DNA from: Actinomyces oricola
Lineage (GTDB): Bacteria > Actinomycetota > Actinomycetes > Actinomycetales > Actinomycetaceae
Assembly: GCF_004104015.1 (NCBI RefSeq)
Contig: NZ_RYFV01000004.1
Location: 62,001 to 126,000, forward strand
Length of the DNA stretch: 64,000 bases
Reading direction: 5' to 3'
Position numbers and translations under genes: made by a program. Every line of letters begins with the position of its first letter. Position 1 is the stretch's first letter. The notes under the pieces are model-generated. The model had not been told where the DNA came from. It saw only the letters and a program-made list of their open reading frames with translations, and made no database searches. This document shows, piece by piece, positions 1 to 12,313 of the stretch.

Positions 1-98
1 GCCCAGTCATCCGGCTCGGGCAGGGCGGTGCCATCGGGGGCTACGGCAGTCGTGTACTTCTTCTTCGCTTCCTCCAGGGGTATCTGTACGTCACTCAC
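1..98 (-). CDS. 5' end of an unidentified protein gene (partial)
   Basis: Only the first 32 codons lie in the window; the gene continues to the left. Reading from a GTG at 98, the peptide starts MSDVQIPLEEAKKKYTTAVA and continues with an acidic, proline-containing stretch ending at a Trp-Ala. A second in-frame GTG at 116 would add six residues; neither has a clear ribosome binding site. An in-frame stop lies at 132-134, so the start must be one of these. It is downstream of birA on the same strand, 88 bases away, and could be co-transcribed with it. I do not recognise the family from this short fragment. Confidence 0.5.
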   Translation of the reverse strand, partial: MSDVQIPLEEAKKKYTTAVAPDGTALPEPDDW

Positions 99-186
99 CG
101 CGACAGAGTAGCGCACGTCACAGCCAAACGCTTACTGGGGCGCCCGGTGGCGGAAAACCTACCCATAACGCCCGGTCGCCGGCTTC

Positions 187-1110
187 TCAGGGCAGTGCGC
201 GCAGCAGGCTCACCTCACCGGCGCTCACCGTGGTGAGGGGCCTCCCGCCGTCAGCGCTCAGCACCAGCCCGGGACGCAGGTCCACGGCCAAACCGGTGCA
301 CTCCCCGGCCGGCGTAGTAACACTGACCTGCTGACCCAGGGTGGTGCAGGCCTCTCGCAGCCGCCGCCCTAGAGCACCGGCCCCGGCGTCCGGGTCGCCC
401 TGCGCGCTCTCCCACTGCCCCACGACGGCGGCGAGGGCGTCGGCCAGGACACTGAGCACCTCGCCCGACGCGGCCTCGACACCCAGGGAGGCCAGTGAGG
501 CGGCCCAGGGGACGGGAAGATCCTGGATGGGCTGAGCGATATTGACCCCGACGCCCAGGACGACGACGGGCGCCTCCTCGCGTCGCCGCGGCGCCCGTGC
601 AGCCGGCCCCAGGGCGGGGGCGATGAGTTCAGTCAGGATCCCGGCGAGCTTGCGAGTGCGTCCCCAACCGGGGACGTCCGCGGTCTTGGCGGTGGCACCC
701 GCCCCTTCACCGACTGGGAATGAGACCGGAATGGTGACGACATCATTGGGCCACTTGGTGCCCACCTCCCAGTCGGTTCCTCTCAGGAGAGGAGCCAGGG
801 CGTCGCACACTGCCAGCCCCGCCAGCAGCGGCAGCCAGTCCAGGCGGGCGGTGGGGACCAGGGGCCGCAGCACGAAGGAGACGGTCAGCGCGCCTTGGGC
901 GGGAGTGCGCCACACGCGGCCCGCCCGTCCTCTCCCCGCGGTTTGGTGGAGGGCGCGCAGGGCGGACAGGTGGGGCCAGGCGGCGGCGCCGGCGGGATTG
1001 AGGGCCCCGGTTGTGTCGGTCAGGGCTCGGCGCAGGTCCTCATTGGTGGAGCCGGTGCGCTCCACGGTGACCAGGCGGCTCAGTGCTGCGGGGGTCTCCT
1101 GGGGGCTCAT
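187..1110 (-). CDS. birA: Biotin--[acetyl-CoA-carboxylase] ligase (BirA), no DNA-binding domain
   Basis: Activates biotin with ATP and attaches it to the carrier lysine of biotin-dependent carboxylases in the cytoplasm. The 307-residue protein has the BPL/LplA catalytic signatures: GRGRAGR at residues 59-65 (biotinyl-AMP loop), KWPND at 119-123, KLAGILTE at 154-161 and GVGVNI at 186-191. There is no N-terminal helix-turn-helix, so it is the monofunctional type without a repressor role. The start is an ATG with no Shine-Dalgarno sequence; a TAGGCT box lies 6 bases before it, so the mRNA is probably leaderless. It is divergent from maf across a 223-bp gap. Confidence 0.93.
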   Translation of the reverse strand: MSPQETPAALSRLVTVERTGSTNEDLRRALTDTTGALNPAGAAAWPHLSALRALHQTAGRGRAGRVWRTPAQGALTVSFVLRPLVPTARLDWLPLLAGLAVCDALAPLLRGTDWEVGTKWPNDVVTIPVSFPVGEGAGATAKTADVPGWGRTRKLAGILTELIAPALGPAARAPRRREEAPVVVLGVGVNIAQPIQDLPVPWAASLASLGVEAASGEVLSVLADALAAVVGQWESAQGDPDAGAGALGRRLREACTTLGQQVSVTTPAGECTGLAVDLRPGLVLSADGGRPLTTVSAGEVSLLRALP

Positions 1111-1116
1111 GGGCCG

Positions 1117-1122
1117 AGCCTA
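1117..1122 (-). promoter_or_regulatory. Putative -10 box (TAGGCT) of birA, leaderless
   Basis: TAGGCT matches the actinobacterial TANNNT -10 pattern and ends 6 bases before the birA ATG, so transcription would begin at or next to the A of the start codon. No convincing -35 hexamer is seen. Inference from position and sequence only. Confidence 0.45.
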
Positions 1123-1260
1123 AAGGCGCTGTGGCGGAAGTTCGGGGATTGACTCCGGATTCGAACCGGCCCCGGGCCCCAAGGGCGCGGGCGGCGGCGG
1201 GCCGGGTCCGGGCCGCACCCCCGCCACGGCCCGGACCTCAAGGGCCCGGGCCGACGGCGC

Positions 1261-1312
1261 GGATCAGTCACCGCGGGCCGGCGGCCGGATCAGTCACCGC
1301 GGGCCGGCGGCG
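1261..1312. repeat. 26-bp tandem duplication in the birA-maf gap
   Basis: Two adjacent 26-bp units beginning GGATCAGTCACCGCGGG, at 1261-1286 and 1287-1312, differ only in the last base. They lie just upstream of the maf promoter box, in a very GC-rich divergent intergenic region that is otherwise featureless. Confidence 0.85.
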
Positions 1313-1321
1313 CGGGCCGGT

Positions 1322-1327
1322 TAAAGT
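1322..1327 (+). promoter_or_regulatory. Putative -10 box (TAAAGT) of maf
   Basis: TAAAGT fits TANNNT and ends 6 bases before the maf GTG. The bases between are GGAGGG, so a Shine-Dalgarno reading is also possible, but its spacing to the GTG would be only 2-3 bases. An in-frame TAA at 1322-1324 rules out any earlier start. Confidence 0.4.
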
Positions 1328-1333
1328 GGAGGG

Positions 1334-1969
1334 GTGATCTGCCTGGCCTCGAAGTCTCCCGGCCGCCTGGCCACCTTGCGCGCCGCAGGCGTTGACCCTC
1401 TGGTCCGGGTTTCGACCGTGGATGAGGCGGCCGTCCTGGCCGCCCTGGCGTCGAGCCGGGTCCAGGAGGGCCGCCCCGCCCCGGGGCCGGCGGAGCAGGT
1501 CCAGGAGTTGGCCCTGGCCAAGGCGGGCGAGGTGGCGGCCCGCACGCTGCCGACAGAGGCCGAGGTGGTGGTGGGCTGCGATTCCATGCTGGAGATCGAC
1601 GGCCGGGCGGTGGGCAAGCCCCGCACCCCTGAGCGGGCCCGCGAATGCTGGCTGGCAATGCGCGGGCGCAGCGGGGTTCTGCACTCGGGTCACGCCCTGG
1701 TGCGCACCGAAGACGGGGAGCGGGCCCTGGGGGTGTCCTCGACCGTGGTGCGCTTCGGATGCCCGACGTTGGAGGAGATCGACGCCTACATTGCCACGGG
1801 GGAGCCGTTGTGGTGCGCGGGGGCGTTCACCATTGACGGCCTGGGAGGGGCGTTCATTGAGGGCGTTGATGGGGACCCGCATGGGGTTGTGGGCCTGTCC
1901 CTGCCGCTGCTGCGCAGATTGCTGGCCGGGCTCGGGGTGCGTTGGACGGCCCTGTGGGCGCGGGACTGA
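1334..1969 (+). CDS. maf: Maf-family nucleoside triphosphate pyrophosphatase
   Basis: A house-cleaning enzyme that hydrolyses non-canonical or methylated nucleoside triphosphates to the monophosphate and pyrophosphate. The 211-residue protein has the N-terminal Maf signature (LASKSPGRLATLRAAGV, residues 4-20), the conserved aspartate in VVGCDSMLEIDG, a KPRTPERARE helix and the C-terminal GAFTIDGLGGAFIEGVDGD loop region, in the expected order and at family length. The start must be GTG 1334 because an in-frame stop lies at 1322-1324. In many actinobacteria maf is near carboxylase genes; here its neighbour is birA. The exact substrate cannot be told from sequence. Confidence 0.92.
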   Translation: MICLASKSPGRLATLRAAGVDPLVRVSTVDEAAVLAALASSRVQEGRPAPGPAEQVQELALAKAGEVAARTLPTEAEVVVGCDSMLEIDGRAVGKPRTPERARECWLAMRGRSGVLHSGHALVRTEDGERALGVSSTVVRFGCPTLEEIDAYIATGEPLWCAGAFTIDGLGGAFIEGVDGDPHGVVGLSLPLLRRLLAGLGVRWTALWARD

Positions 1970-2058
1970 CCCGGCGGGCCGGGTGGCGCGCAGGGAGTCT
2001 TCTGTGGCCAGGCCGGGCATGAGCCTCAGCCGGCATGAGCCTTGTCCGGGCATGGGCC

Positions 2059-3120
2059 TCATCGGCGCCGCAGGACGGTTCGCCCCCCGTGCCGCACGTC
2101 CCCGCCCACGGTGTCCACGACCATGCTCACCGGGGCGCCCCCTGGCCGCCCCGGTACCGGCAGTGGCGCGGTGAAGCGCATGTCGTAGGCGCCCGTCGGC
2201 CCCGGCGGGACGAGGGCCAGGGACAGGGCCGCCAGCATGAGCCCGTGGGCGACGACCTCATGGCCGGCGGCCGCCAGCCCGGCCCGCCTGGCGGCGCCCG
2301 GCTCCAGGTGGAGGGCATTGTCGTCCCCACTGGCCCGGGCCCACGCCGCCACCTGGGGGCGCCCCAGATGCAGCAGGCGGTCTGAGGATGTCAGTGGGCC
2401 TCCGTGCGCCTCATCCGCCCGAGCCCGGGGCCCTGTGGCCGCCGGGGAGCTCAGGGCGCGGGCCAGTTCGTGGGTGACGCTGAGGTTTCCCGTGGCCCGG
2501 CGCAGTGTCGTGCGGGCGGTCGTGATCTCCCAGCCGGCGCGTTTCAGCCGTGTGATCCTGACCCCGGGTTGCGCTGTGGCCGACCCGTCTTCACCGGGTG
2601 TCACCAGGCAGCGCCGGTGGACCAGCCCGTCCCACGGGGTCAGGCCCGGTTCGCCGCGCAGGCGCCCCAGGGCCTCCACGGCGGGGAGGATCGCTGCGGA
2701 CGCCCGATTGGCCGCCCGGTGCGCCTCCTCCCCCAGCACTGGGTCCAGGAGTGGGGTGAGGGCCCTTGTCAGGGCGGCGGCGTCCACCCCGCCCAACGGG
2801 CCTCGGGCGCCCATGGGGGCGCCGGGCCCATCGGCGGGGTCCGCGCCGACCCCACCGTCGGCACGGCCGGCACTGTCAGGACGGCCGGCACCGTCAGCAC
2901 AGTCAGCACCGTCAGCGCGGCCGGCGCTGTCGACCGGGCTGGTCCCGCTGCTTCCGCTGCCGCTGGCACGGCTTTCCCGCCTCCTGGGGCTGGTGTGAAT
3001 AAGACCGGCGGGCCCGTCGTCGGGGAGGGAGCCGTGGCCCGGGACGGGGGCGCGGCGAAGCCCCGACGACCACGGGCCGACGGGGCTTGCGTTCATGTCC
3101 CGACGCCGTCGGGAGGTCAT
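2059..3120 (-). CDS. MaoC-like hot-dog dehydratase with low-complexity linker
   Basis: Probable (3R)-hydroxyacyl thioester dehydratase. The C-terminal part carries the MaoC signature WARASGDDNALHLEPG followed by the conserved V-HG-M helix (EVVAHGLMLAAL); the Asp and His of GDDNALH correspond to the family's catalytic pair. The N-terminal half resembles the degenerate first hot-dog repeat of double-hot-dog dehydratases. Between the N-terminus and the first domain is a Gly/Ala/Asp-rich segment encoded by repeats near 2860-2935. It lies 14 bp downstream of rpmG, as in the mycobacterial rpmG-hadABC locus, so it may be the hadAB equivalent; no hadC follows. The start is either ATG 3120 or ATG 3096. 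No ribosome binding site is evident. Confidence 0.75.
   Translation of the reverse strand: MTSRRRRDMNASPVGPWSSGLRRAPVPGHGSLPDDGPAGLIHTSPRRRESRASGSGSSGTSPVDSAGRADGADCADGAGRPDSAGRADGGVGADPADGPGAPMGARGPLGGVDAAALTRALTPLLDPVLGEEAHRAANRASAAILPAVEALGRLRGEPGLTPWDGLVHRRCLVTPGEDGSATAQPGVRITRLKRAGWEITTARTTLRRATGNLSVTHELARALSSPAATGPRARADEAHGGPLTSSDRLLHLGRPQVAAWARASGDDNALHLEPGAARRAGLAAAGHEVVAHGLMLAALSLALVPPGPTGAYDMRFTAPLPVPGRPGGAPVSMVVDTVGGDVRHGGRTVLRRR
2860..2935. repeat. Short degenerate repeats encoding the MaoC linker
   Basis: Repeated variants of CGGCCGGCACYGTCAG run through this stretch inside the MaoC-like gene, giving an Ala/Gly/Asp/Arg-rich linker. The units are imperfect and in frame. Confidence 0.6.
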
Positions 3121-3134
3121 GGATGTCGCGGGGC

Positions 3135-3305
3135 TCAGCGGGTCTCGCGGTGCTCGGTGTGCTTGCCGCAGCGGGAGCAGAACTTTGAGATCGCGAGCCG
3201 GTCTGGGGTATTGCGGCGGTTCTTCTTGGTGATGTAGTTGCGCTCTTTGCACTCCGAGCATGCCAGAGTGATCTTAGGGCGAACGTCAGCGGACTTGCTG
3301 GCCAC
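3135..3305 (-). CDS. rpmG: 50S ribosomal protein L33
   Basis: A 56-residue component of the large ribosomal subunit. It has the L33 zinc-ribbon form, with CSEC near residues 15-18 and CSRC near 43-46, and the [20 protein letters not shown] segment between them. The start is GTG 3305, preceded by AGAGGAG with good spacing; upstream in-frame codons read into the tRNA gene. It lies directly downstream of tRNA-Met on the same strand and ahead of the MaoC-like gene. Confidence 0.95.
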   Translation of the reverse strand: MASKSADVRPKITLACSECKERNYITKKNRRNTPDRLAISKFCSRCGKHTEHRETR

Positions 3306-3362
3306 GTGAGTCTCCTCTGATTGATCCTCGAGCAGGCGGGGTACTTTGCTCGAAATCTTGCG

Positions 3363-3436
3363 TAGCGGGGGAGGGACTCGAACCCTCGACCTCACGATTA
3401 TGAGTCGTGCGCTCTAACCAGCTGAGCTACCTCGCC
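3363..3436 (-). tRNA. tRNA-Met (CAT)
   Basis: A 74-nt cloverleaf on the minus strand. It has a 7-bp acceptor stem with one A-C mismatch, a D-arm (GCTCAGCTGGTTAGAGC), a CAT anticodon in the loop CTCATAA, and a T-arm with TTCGAGT. The D-loop and acceptor look elongator-like. No encoded CCA. Confidence 0.95.
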
Positions 3437-3477
3437 ATATGAGCACGAGAGGGGCCTTCCAGCCCCGTATGTGCGCG

Positions 3478-3550
3478 AGCCCCGAAAGGGAATCGAACCC
3501 TTGACCTTCTCCTTACCATGGAGACGCTCTGCCTACTGAGCTATCGGGGC
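3478..3550 (-). tRNA. tRNA-Thr (GGT)
   Basis: A 73-nt cloverleaf on the minus strand with a perfect GCCCCGA/TCGGGGC acceptor stem, a D-arm GCTCAGTAGGCAGAGC, an anticodon loop ATGGTAA (GGT) and a T-loop TTCGATT. It sits between tRNA-Tyr and tRNA-Met. No encoded CCA. Confidence 0.95.
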
Positions 3551-3663
3551 AACGAGCCGAATCCTAGGCAGATCCGAACTGCCGGAGCAATCCAGTCCGC
3601 CGTGGCTTCGCTCACTGCGGGTCCACCCCAGGGGGTGGCCTCGACCGCACGAGGCGGCCGCCG

Positions 3664-3745
3664 TGGCGGGTGAGGGATTCGAACCCCCGTAGCATTCCGC
3701 GGCTGATTTACAGTCAGCTCCCATTGGCCGCTCGGGCAACCCGCC
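3664..3745 (-). tRNA. tRNA-Tyr (GTA)
   Basis: An 82-nt class II tRNA on the minus strand with a GGCGGGT/ACCCGCC acceptor stem, an anticodon loop CTGTAAA (GTA) and a long variable arm. It is the first gene of the tRNA-Tyr/tRNA-Thr/tRNA-Met/rpmG array. Confidence 0.95.
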
Positions 3746-4048
3746 GTGCGCCACTCCGGCCCTGACGAGCCATCGCTTGGCGCCGTGGAAGAATAGCAAG
3801 CCAGTGACGACCCGCGCCAATCCCACCTGTAGGACCCTGCTCACACCAGGCGAAGCGCGCCGACGCGGGCGGCATTAGCCTCCCGGGAGCCCCCGGAGGA
3901 CTGCACCGCGCGCGGGGCGCGGGCAACCTGCCGCCCACCGGGGCTTCGGCCACCCAAGGACTGCGCCGCGCGCACGGGGCGCGGTCCGTGTACGAGAGCC
4001 CGCGCCTCATGGCCCTATTGCCTAAATTGCCTAAATTGCCTGATGGCC
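3746..4048. other. Gene-free region with an imperfect direct repeat
   Basis: No gene is supported here. It contains two near-identical copies of AGGACTGCRCCGCGCGC followed by GGGGCGCGG, at 3897-3922 and 3957-3984, and a short AT-richer run (ATTGCCTAA repeated, about 4016-4042) close to the end of ebgC. The promoter of the tRNA/rpmG cluster should lie in the part next to 3745, but I cannot pick it out. Confidence 0.6.
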
Positions 4049-7758
<3,710 letters not shown>

Positions 7759-7773
7759 TCACAGAGGTTGGGG

Positions 7774-8844
7774 ATGTTCATTACGATTCATGGCATGGAT
7801 CAGGACCACGTCGAGGGCGGCGCGGCCGGCTCGGCAGGCGGCCGCCCCACCATCGCCGATGTCGCACGCCTGGCGGGGGTGTCCAAGGCGACGGTCTCCC
7901 GGGTCCTCAACGAATCAGCGCGCGTCTCCCCGGACACACGCGCCGCAGTGCAGAGGGCCATTGGCTCAGTGGGCTACACCGAGTCCTGGCAGGCCAAGTC
8001 GCTGGCAACAGGGCGCGCGGGCGCAATCGGCGTGATCATTACCGAGCCCTTCGACGAGGTCCACATCGACCCCACCTTCGCCACCGTGCTGCGCGGCGTC
8101 TACGACCGCCTTGTGGACACCCCCCTGGTCCCGATCCTGTTGCAGGCCTCCTCGGAGGCCGAGCGCCACAAGGCGATGGAGTTCCTGCGCCGGGGCGGCG
8201 TGGATGCGGTCATTCACCTGACCCCCTATATTGACGAGGGCCTCTTGGCCCAGTTGGCGCAGCAGGGCTGCCCCACCGTCGTCGTGGGCCGCTTCGAGTC
8301 CGCCACGAGGCTGGGGTTCTCCTCGGTGTTCTCCGACGACATCCTGGGGGCGCGATTGGCCGCCCGTCACGCCGCGCAGCAGGGCCGAACCCGGCCCCTG
8401 ATCGTCGTCGGCCCCCGGAACAACCCCGCCTCCACCGAGCGCGTCGAGGGGTACCTGTCCGTCTACACGGCGGTGGCGGGCGAGTCCGTGGAAGAGCGGG
8501 TCCACTTCGGCGGCTGGGATGAGGATCATGGCTGGGCCTGCGTGGGAGGGGCGCTGGCGCGCGGGGTGAGAATCGACGTCGTCCTGGCCGGGTCCGACCG
8601 GATCGCCCGTGGCGCCCTGCGGGCGCTGGCCGAGGCCGGACTCGCGGTCCCCGAGGATGTCGCGGTCATCGGCTTCGACAACCACGCCGTGTCCCGTCGG
8701 ACGCTCCCCCCGCTGACCACCGTCGAGCAGCCGCTGCGCCATGAGGGGGGTGTGGCGGTCGAGCTCGCCCTGGAGCTGCTGGAGGGGGACGAGCCCCGCA
8801 CCATTGTTCTGCCCATGCACCTGGTTACCCGCCTGTCAGGCTGA
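7774..8844 (+). CDS. LacI-family transcriptional regulator
   Basis: A 356-residue sugar-responsive DNA-binding protein. The LacI helix-turn-helix is at residues 26-46 (TIADVARLAGVSKATVSRVLN), then the hinge and a periplasmic-binding-protein-like sensor domain to the C-terminus, which has the family motif VAVIGFDNHAVSR and LTTVEQPLRHEG. GAGG six bases upstream supports ATG 7774; ATG 7795 is an in-frame alternative. It is divergent from ebgA and convergent with the GH63 gene, whose 3' end overlaps its own by 9 bp. It probably controls both the ebg genes and the ABC transporter operon. The inducer is not known. Confidence 0.9.
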   Translation: MFITIHGMDQDHVEGGAAGSAGGRPTIADVARLAGVSKATVSRVLNESARVSPDTRAAVQRAIGSVGYTESWQAKSLATGRAGAIGVIITEPFDEVHIDPTFATVLRGVYDRLVDTPLVPILLQASSEAERHKAMEFLRRGGVDAVIHLTPYIDEGLLAQLAQQGCPTVVVGRFESATRLGFSSVFSDDILGARLAARHAAQQGRTRPLIVVGPRNNPASTERVEGYLSVYTAVAGESVEERVHFGGWDEDHGWACVGGALARGVRIDVVLAGSDRIARGALRALAEAGLAVPEDVAVIGFDNHAVSRRTLPPLTTVEQPLRHEGGVAVELALELLEGDEPRTIVLPMHLVTRLSG

Positions 8845-10524
8845 CCGGCGCCGGGCCGAGACCGCCATGTCCACGAAGAGCGCGGCGCTCCAGGCGAAGC
8901 ACGTGGTGGCTCCCGGCGGGCGCCGACGAGTCAGCGGGTCGAAGTACTCCGCGGGCCCCCCGGCCTCAATGACGAGCTTGAGCGTGGCCGCCTCCAGGGC
9001 CTCGGCCCGGGGGGCCCGCCCCTGGGTGCGCAGGCCGTGAGCCACGAGCCAGTTCGTGTTGACCCACACCGGTCCGCGCCACATGCGCTCGGCGTCGAAC
9101 GCGGGATCGGTGCGGGCCACGGTCGGCACCGGGGTCCTGATCCCAAAAGCGTGGGCGGAATCGAGCAGGGAGAGCAGGCCGGCGCGCAGCGCCGGGTCCA
9201 GGCCGGGGACGAGCAGGGGCATGAGGGAGACAATGGTGAGGTGGGCGCAGGGCCCGGCCGGGCCGGTGGCGGGGATGAAACCGGTGGCGGGGTCCAACTG
9301 GCGGGCCAGCCTGTCGCGCAGAGCCCGCGAGCGCGCCTCGTGGCGGTCGGCCGCAGCGGTATGACCGCGCTCGCGCGCCCAGCGGGCCAGGATTGTGTCT
9401 TGCACGCTGAGGTAGGCCGTCAGGTCCGGGGACTCCAGCGGGGTGCCGGCCGCGAAGACGGGCGAGTCGTCCAGGCCCGAGGAGTAGGGGTGCAGGTAGC
9501 ACGGGACTCCCCGGCCCTGCGGGTCGCAGTGGCTGAACCACCACTCCTGGCAGCACCGTATCGCCGGGGAGAGCTCGGAGACCAGGTCCCCTGGGTGGAC
9601 CTGGGCGACCGCCTCCACCGCCAGGGCCGCCAGCGGCGGCTTGGTCAGGGGCACCGGCCCCAGGTGGTCGGTGGAGGTGCCCAGGGCCCGCAGGGTCTCC
9701 TGGTCCGACTCCGGCAGGTCACCGCTGGAGGTCAGGACCCCGGCCTCATGGACGACGTCGGGGAGCTGGCCGTTGGGCAGCTGGTGGCCCAGCGCTATGC
9801 GCAACTGCTCGGCCGCCAGGTCGACGTCTCCGTGGCGCAGTCCAATGGCAATGAAGTAGGCGTCCCACTGCCACAGGCCCACGTAGCCGATCTTGGAGGG
9901 CACGACGACGCGGCCCCTGCCCTCCAGGTGCACGGTGTTGACTCCCAGCACCCACCAGCACAGCCAGGTCATGTCCTGATGCTCCGGCAGGACGCGGGGG
10001 CAGCGCCCCATCCATTCGTCGAAGCGGCGCAGGGAGGCCGTCATGTCCTCGTCCAGGCTGTGCGCCACCCCCGTTGATCCGCTGGAATGCAGGCGCACGG
10101 ACGCCTGCGGCAGGCAGGTGCGCACCACGGTCTGCCTGCTGGGCAGGCGGATCGCGCCTTCCATCTCCATGGTGGGGGCCAGCGGCCCCGGGACCCAGGA
10201 CACGGTCCAGTGGGCGGGCAGGTGGCCAATGATCACCTGTCCCTGGGGGCTTATGACCAGGGTGGGGCCGTCCTGACCCCAGGTGATCCTGGCCGGGTCG
10301 GGAATATGCCACGCCTGCGGGCGCCCGGTGGCGTCGCGCACAGTCAATCCCCGCAGCAGGGTGCTCTCCTCCAGGGGCACCTCATAGCGGGCCTCATGGA
10401 TGGACAGCCCCTGATCGTCTGCCCGAATCAGCAGGCGGGAGCCGGGCGCGGTGAAAGGAACCTCGTCGAGGTCAATGTGCGAGGCGATGGCCGCCCGGAT
10501 GGTTTCACGGCTCGATGCGCCCAT
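8836..10524 (-). CDS. GH63-like glycoside hydrolase, (alpha/alpha)6 barrel
   Basis: A 562-residue cytoplasmic enzyme related to the bacterial GH63 group (glucosidases and mannosyl- or glucosylglycerate hydrolases). There is an N-terminal beta-rich domain (about 1-160) and a helical barrel with WLCWWVLGVNT (187-197), VGLWQWDAYF (215-224), the HPYSSGLDDSP catalytic loop (345-355) and MWRGPVWVNTNW near the end, all typical of the family. It is the last gene of the transporter operon: its ATG shares one base with the permease stop (TAATG). The substrate is probably the sugar brought in by the transporter. GH37/trehalase-type activity is a less likely alternative. Confidence 0.75.
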   Translation of the reverse strand: MGASSRETIRAAIASHIDLDEVPFTAPGSRLLIRADDQGLSIHEARYEVPLEESTLLRGLTVRDATGRPQAWHIPDPARITWGQDGPTLVISPQGQVIIGHLPAHWTVSWVPGPLAPTMEMEGAIRLPSRQTVVRTCLPQASVRLHSSGSTGVAHSLDEDMTASLRRFDEWMGRCPRVLPEHQDMTWLCWWVLGVNTVHLEGRGRVVVPSKIGYVGLWQWDAYFIAIGLRHGDVDLAAEQLRIALGHQLPNGQLPDVVHEAGVLTSSGDLPESDQETLRALGTSTDHLGPVPLTKPPLAALAVEAVAQVHPGDLVSELSPAIRCCQEWWFSHCDPQGRGVPCYLHPYSSGLDDSPVFAAGTPLESPDLTAYLSVQDTILARWARERGHTAAADRHEARSRALRDRLARQLDPATGFIPATGPAGPCAHLTIVSLMPLLVPGLDPALRAGLLSLLDSAHAFGIRTPVPTVARTDPAFDAERMWRGPVWVNTNWLVAHGLRTQGRAPRAEALEAATLKLVIEAGGPAEYFDPLTRRRPPGATTCFAWSAALFVDMAVSARRRSA

Positions 10525-11384
10525 TACCGGCCCCCCAGTCCCGAGGTGGCCAGGCTGCTCATAATCTGCCGCTGGGCGAGCAGGAAGATGAGGAGCATGG
10601 GGATGGTGGAAATGGTGGTGGCCGCCATAATGAGCCCCTGGTTGAGGCCCCCGTACTGCCCCTCGAACTGTGAGAGCAGCAGGGGGACGGTGAACAGGTC
10701 CGTGGTATTGAGGACAATGAGGGGCAGCAGGAAATTGTTCCAGGAGTCCAGGGCCGCAATGATGGCCAGGGCGCCCAGGGCCGGGCGGATATTGGGCAGG
10801 ATAATGAAGAAGAAGGTTTTCCAGCGCCCGCAGCCGTCGATGAGTGCGGCGTCCTCCAGCTCGCGTGGAATCTGGCGGATGAACTGGCGCATGAGGAAGA
10901 CCCCGAAGGGGTTGACCAGCATGGCCGGCACAATGATTGCCAGATGGGAATCCACCCAGCCGAGCCGGGCCATGAGGAAATAGAAGGGGACCAGGGTGAC
11001 CTGCATGGGAACCATCTGCATGAGCAGGAAAAGCCCGAACAGGAGGTTCGCCCCGCGGAACTCGATGCGGGCGAAGGCGTACCCGGCCAGGGCGGACGTC
11101 AGCACCGTGCCCGCCACCGAGAGGACCATAATGTAGCCGCTATTGAGGTAGGCGCGGCCAAAGGGCAGGGCGTTCCAGGCGTCGGTGAAGTTGCCCGGCA
11201 CCCAGGGGTCGGGAATCAGGCTCGTGGGGTCGGCCAGGATCTGGGGAGTCCCCTTGAATCCTGAGAGGATCATCCAGATGAAGGGCCCCACCATGCTCAG
11301 GGATATGGTCAGGAGCACGAGGTGGCGCAGGGCCGTGGGGAGCAGGCGGCGGGCGGCGGCCAGGGGCGCAGTGGTGCTCGGCAT
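10524..11384 (-). CDS. Carbohydrate ABC transporter permease (MalG type)
   Basis: An inner-membrane permease of about 286 residues with six predicted membrane segments. The cytoplasmic EAA loop reads EDAALIDGCGRWKTFFFIILP, which docks the ATPase. ATG 11384 is preceded by GAGG with a 7-base gap; a TTG six bases earlier is possible but less likely. It starts 2 bp after the stop of the upstream permease. No ATPase gene is present, so a shared MsmK-like ATPase elsewhere in the genome probably powers it. Confidence 0.92.
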   Translation of the reverse strand: MPSTTAPLAAARRLLPTALRHLVLLTISLSMVGPFIWMILSGFKGTPQILADPTSLIPDPWVPGNFTDAWNALPFGRAYLNSGYIMVLSVAGTVLTSALAGYAFARIEFRGANLLFGLFLLMQMVPMQVTLVPFYFLMARLGWVDSHLAIIVPAMLVNPFGVFLMRQFIRQIPRELEDAALIDGCGRWKTFFFIILPNIRPALGALAIIAALDSWNNFLLPLIVLNTTDLFTVPLLLSQFEGQYGGLNQGLIMAATTISTIPMLLIFLLAQRQIMSSLATSGLGGR

Positions 11385-11386
11385 GG

Positions 11387-12313
11387 TCAATCCTCGTAGT
11401 GGACCAGGCGCCGCTCTCCGGCGAACTGGATCAGGGTTATGGCGACCGTGAGCACCAGGAGGATCACGGAGGCGGCGCTGGCCAGGCCGAATCGTGAGCT
11501 GCGGAACCCCAGGTCGTAGATGTGATAGACGATGGTGCGCGTCGCGTGGTCCGGTCCGGCGTTCGTCACCAGGATGAAGACCAGGTCGAAGGTCTTCAAG
11601 GAGCTAATGAGGGCAATGATCGTCTGGAAGAAGATCGTTGGGCTCAGCAGCGGCAAGGTGATGCTGAAGAAGCGGCGCACCGGGCCGGCGCCGTCAAGAG
11701 TGGCCGCCTCCATGACCGCGGGCGGGATGCTCTGAAGACCGGCCTGGAAGATGACGACATTGAGTCCTAGCGAGGACCAGACCGTCACCAGGCACACCGC
11801 GATGAGCGCCAGCCTGGGGTCGCCCAGCCAGTTCGGCGGCTCCACGGGGGCGATAGCGGCAATGGTCCGGCTCAGGAGGCCGTCCTTGCGGAGGATCTGC
11901 TGCCAGATGAGGGCCACGGCCACCGAGCTGGTAACCACCGGGGTGAAGATCATGACCATGTAGAAGGACTTGAAGCGCACCCCTTGAAGGAGCACCGCCA
12001 CAACAATCGACAGGCCCAGGCCCACCGGCACGGTAATGAGCGCGATCGCCAGGGTATTGAGCACCGCCCGGCGCAGGAGCGGATCGGCGAGCTGGTCGGT
12101 GAAGTTCGCCAGCCCGACCCAGCTCGGTACCCCGAATCCATTCCACTCGGTGAAGGCCAGGGCCAGCGCCACAGCGAACGGGACGACGGTGAAGACGAGC
12201 AGGCCCAGGACCTGCGGGGCGACGAAGCCGTACCCATTGCGCCTGTCCTTGACGCGCCAGCCCCGGCGCGCCCCCGCCGGCCGGGTCGTGGCGGGCAGGT
12301 CGGCCACGGCCAT
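11387..12313 (-). CDS. Carbohydrate ABC transporter permease (MalF type)
   Basis: A 308-residue inner-membrane partner of the MalG-type permease. It has a short cytoplasmic N-terminus, then six membrane segments. The EAA loop is EAATLDGAGPVRRFFSITLP near residues 210-230. Its ATG shares one base with the stop codon of the binding-protein gene (TAATG), so the genes are translated as one unit. Confidence 0.92.
   Translation of the reverse strand: MAVADLPATTRPAGARRGWRVKDRRNGYGFVAPQVLGLLVFTVVPFAVALALAFTEWNGFGVPSWVGLANFTDQLADPLLRRAVLNTLAIALITVPVGLGLSIVVAVLLQGVRFKSFYMVMIFTPVVTSSVAVALIWQQILRKDGLLSRTIAAIAPVEPPNWLGDPRLALIAVCLVTVWSSLGLNVVIFQAGLQSIPPAVMEAATLDGAGPVRRFFSITLPLLSPTIFFQTIIALISSLKTFDLVFILVTNAGPDHATRTIVYHIYDLGFRSSRFGLASAASVILLVLTVAITLIQFAGERRLVHYED

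Noticed and set aside
542-1123. Long open frames on the plus strand opposite birA, and similar antisense frames across the nuo genes
   Set aside because: They mirror the real genes in high-GC DNA, have no ribosome binding sites and encode Arg/Pro/Gly-rich products with no family motif.
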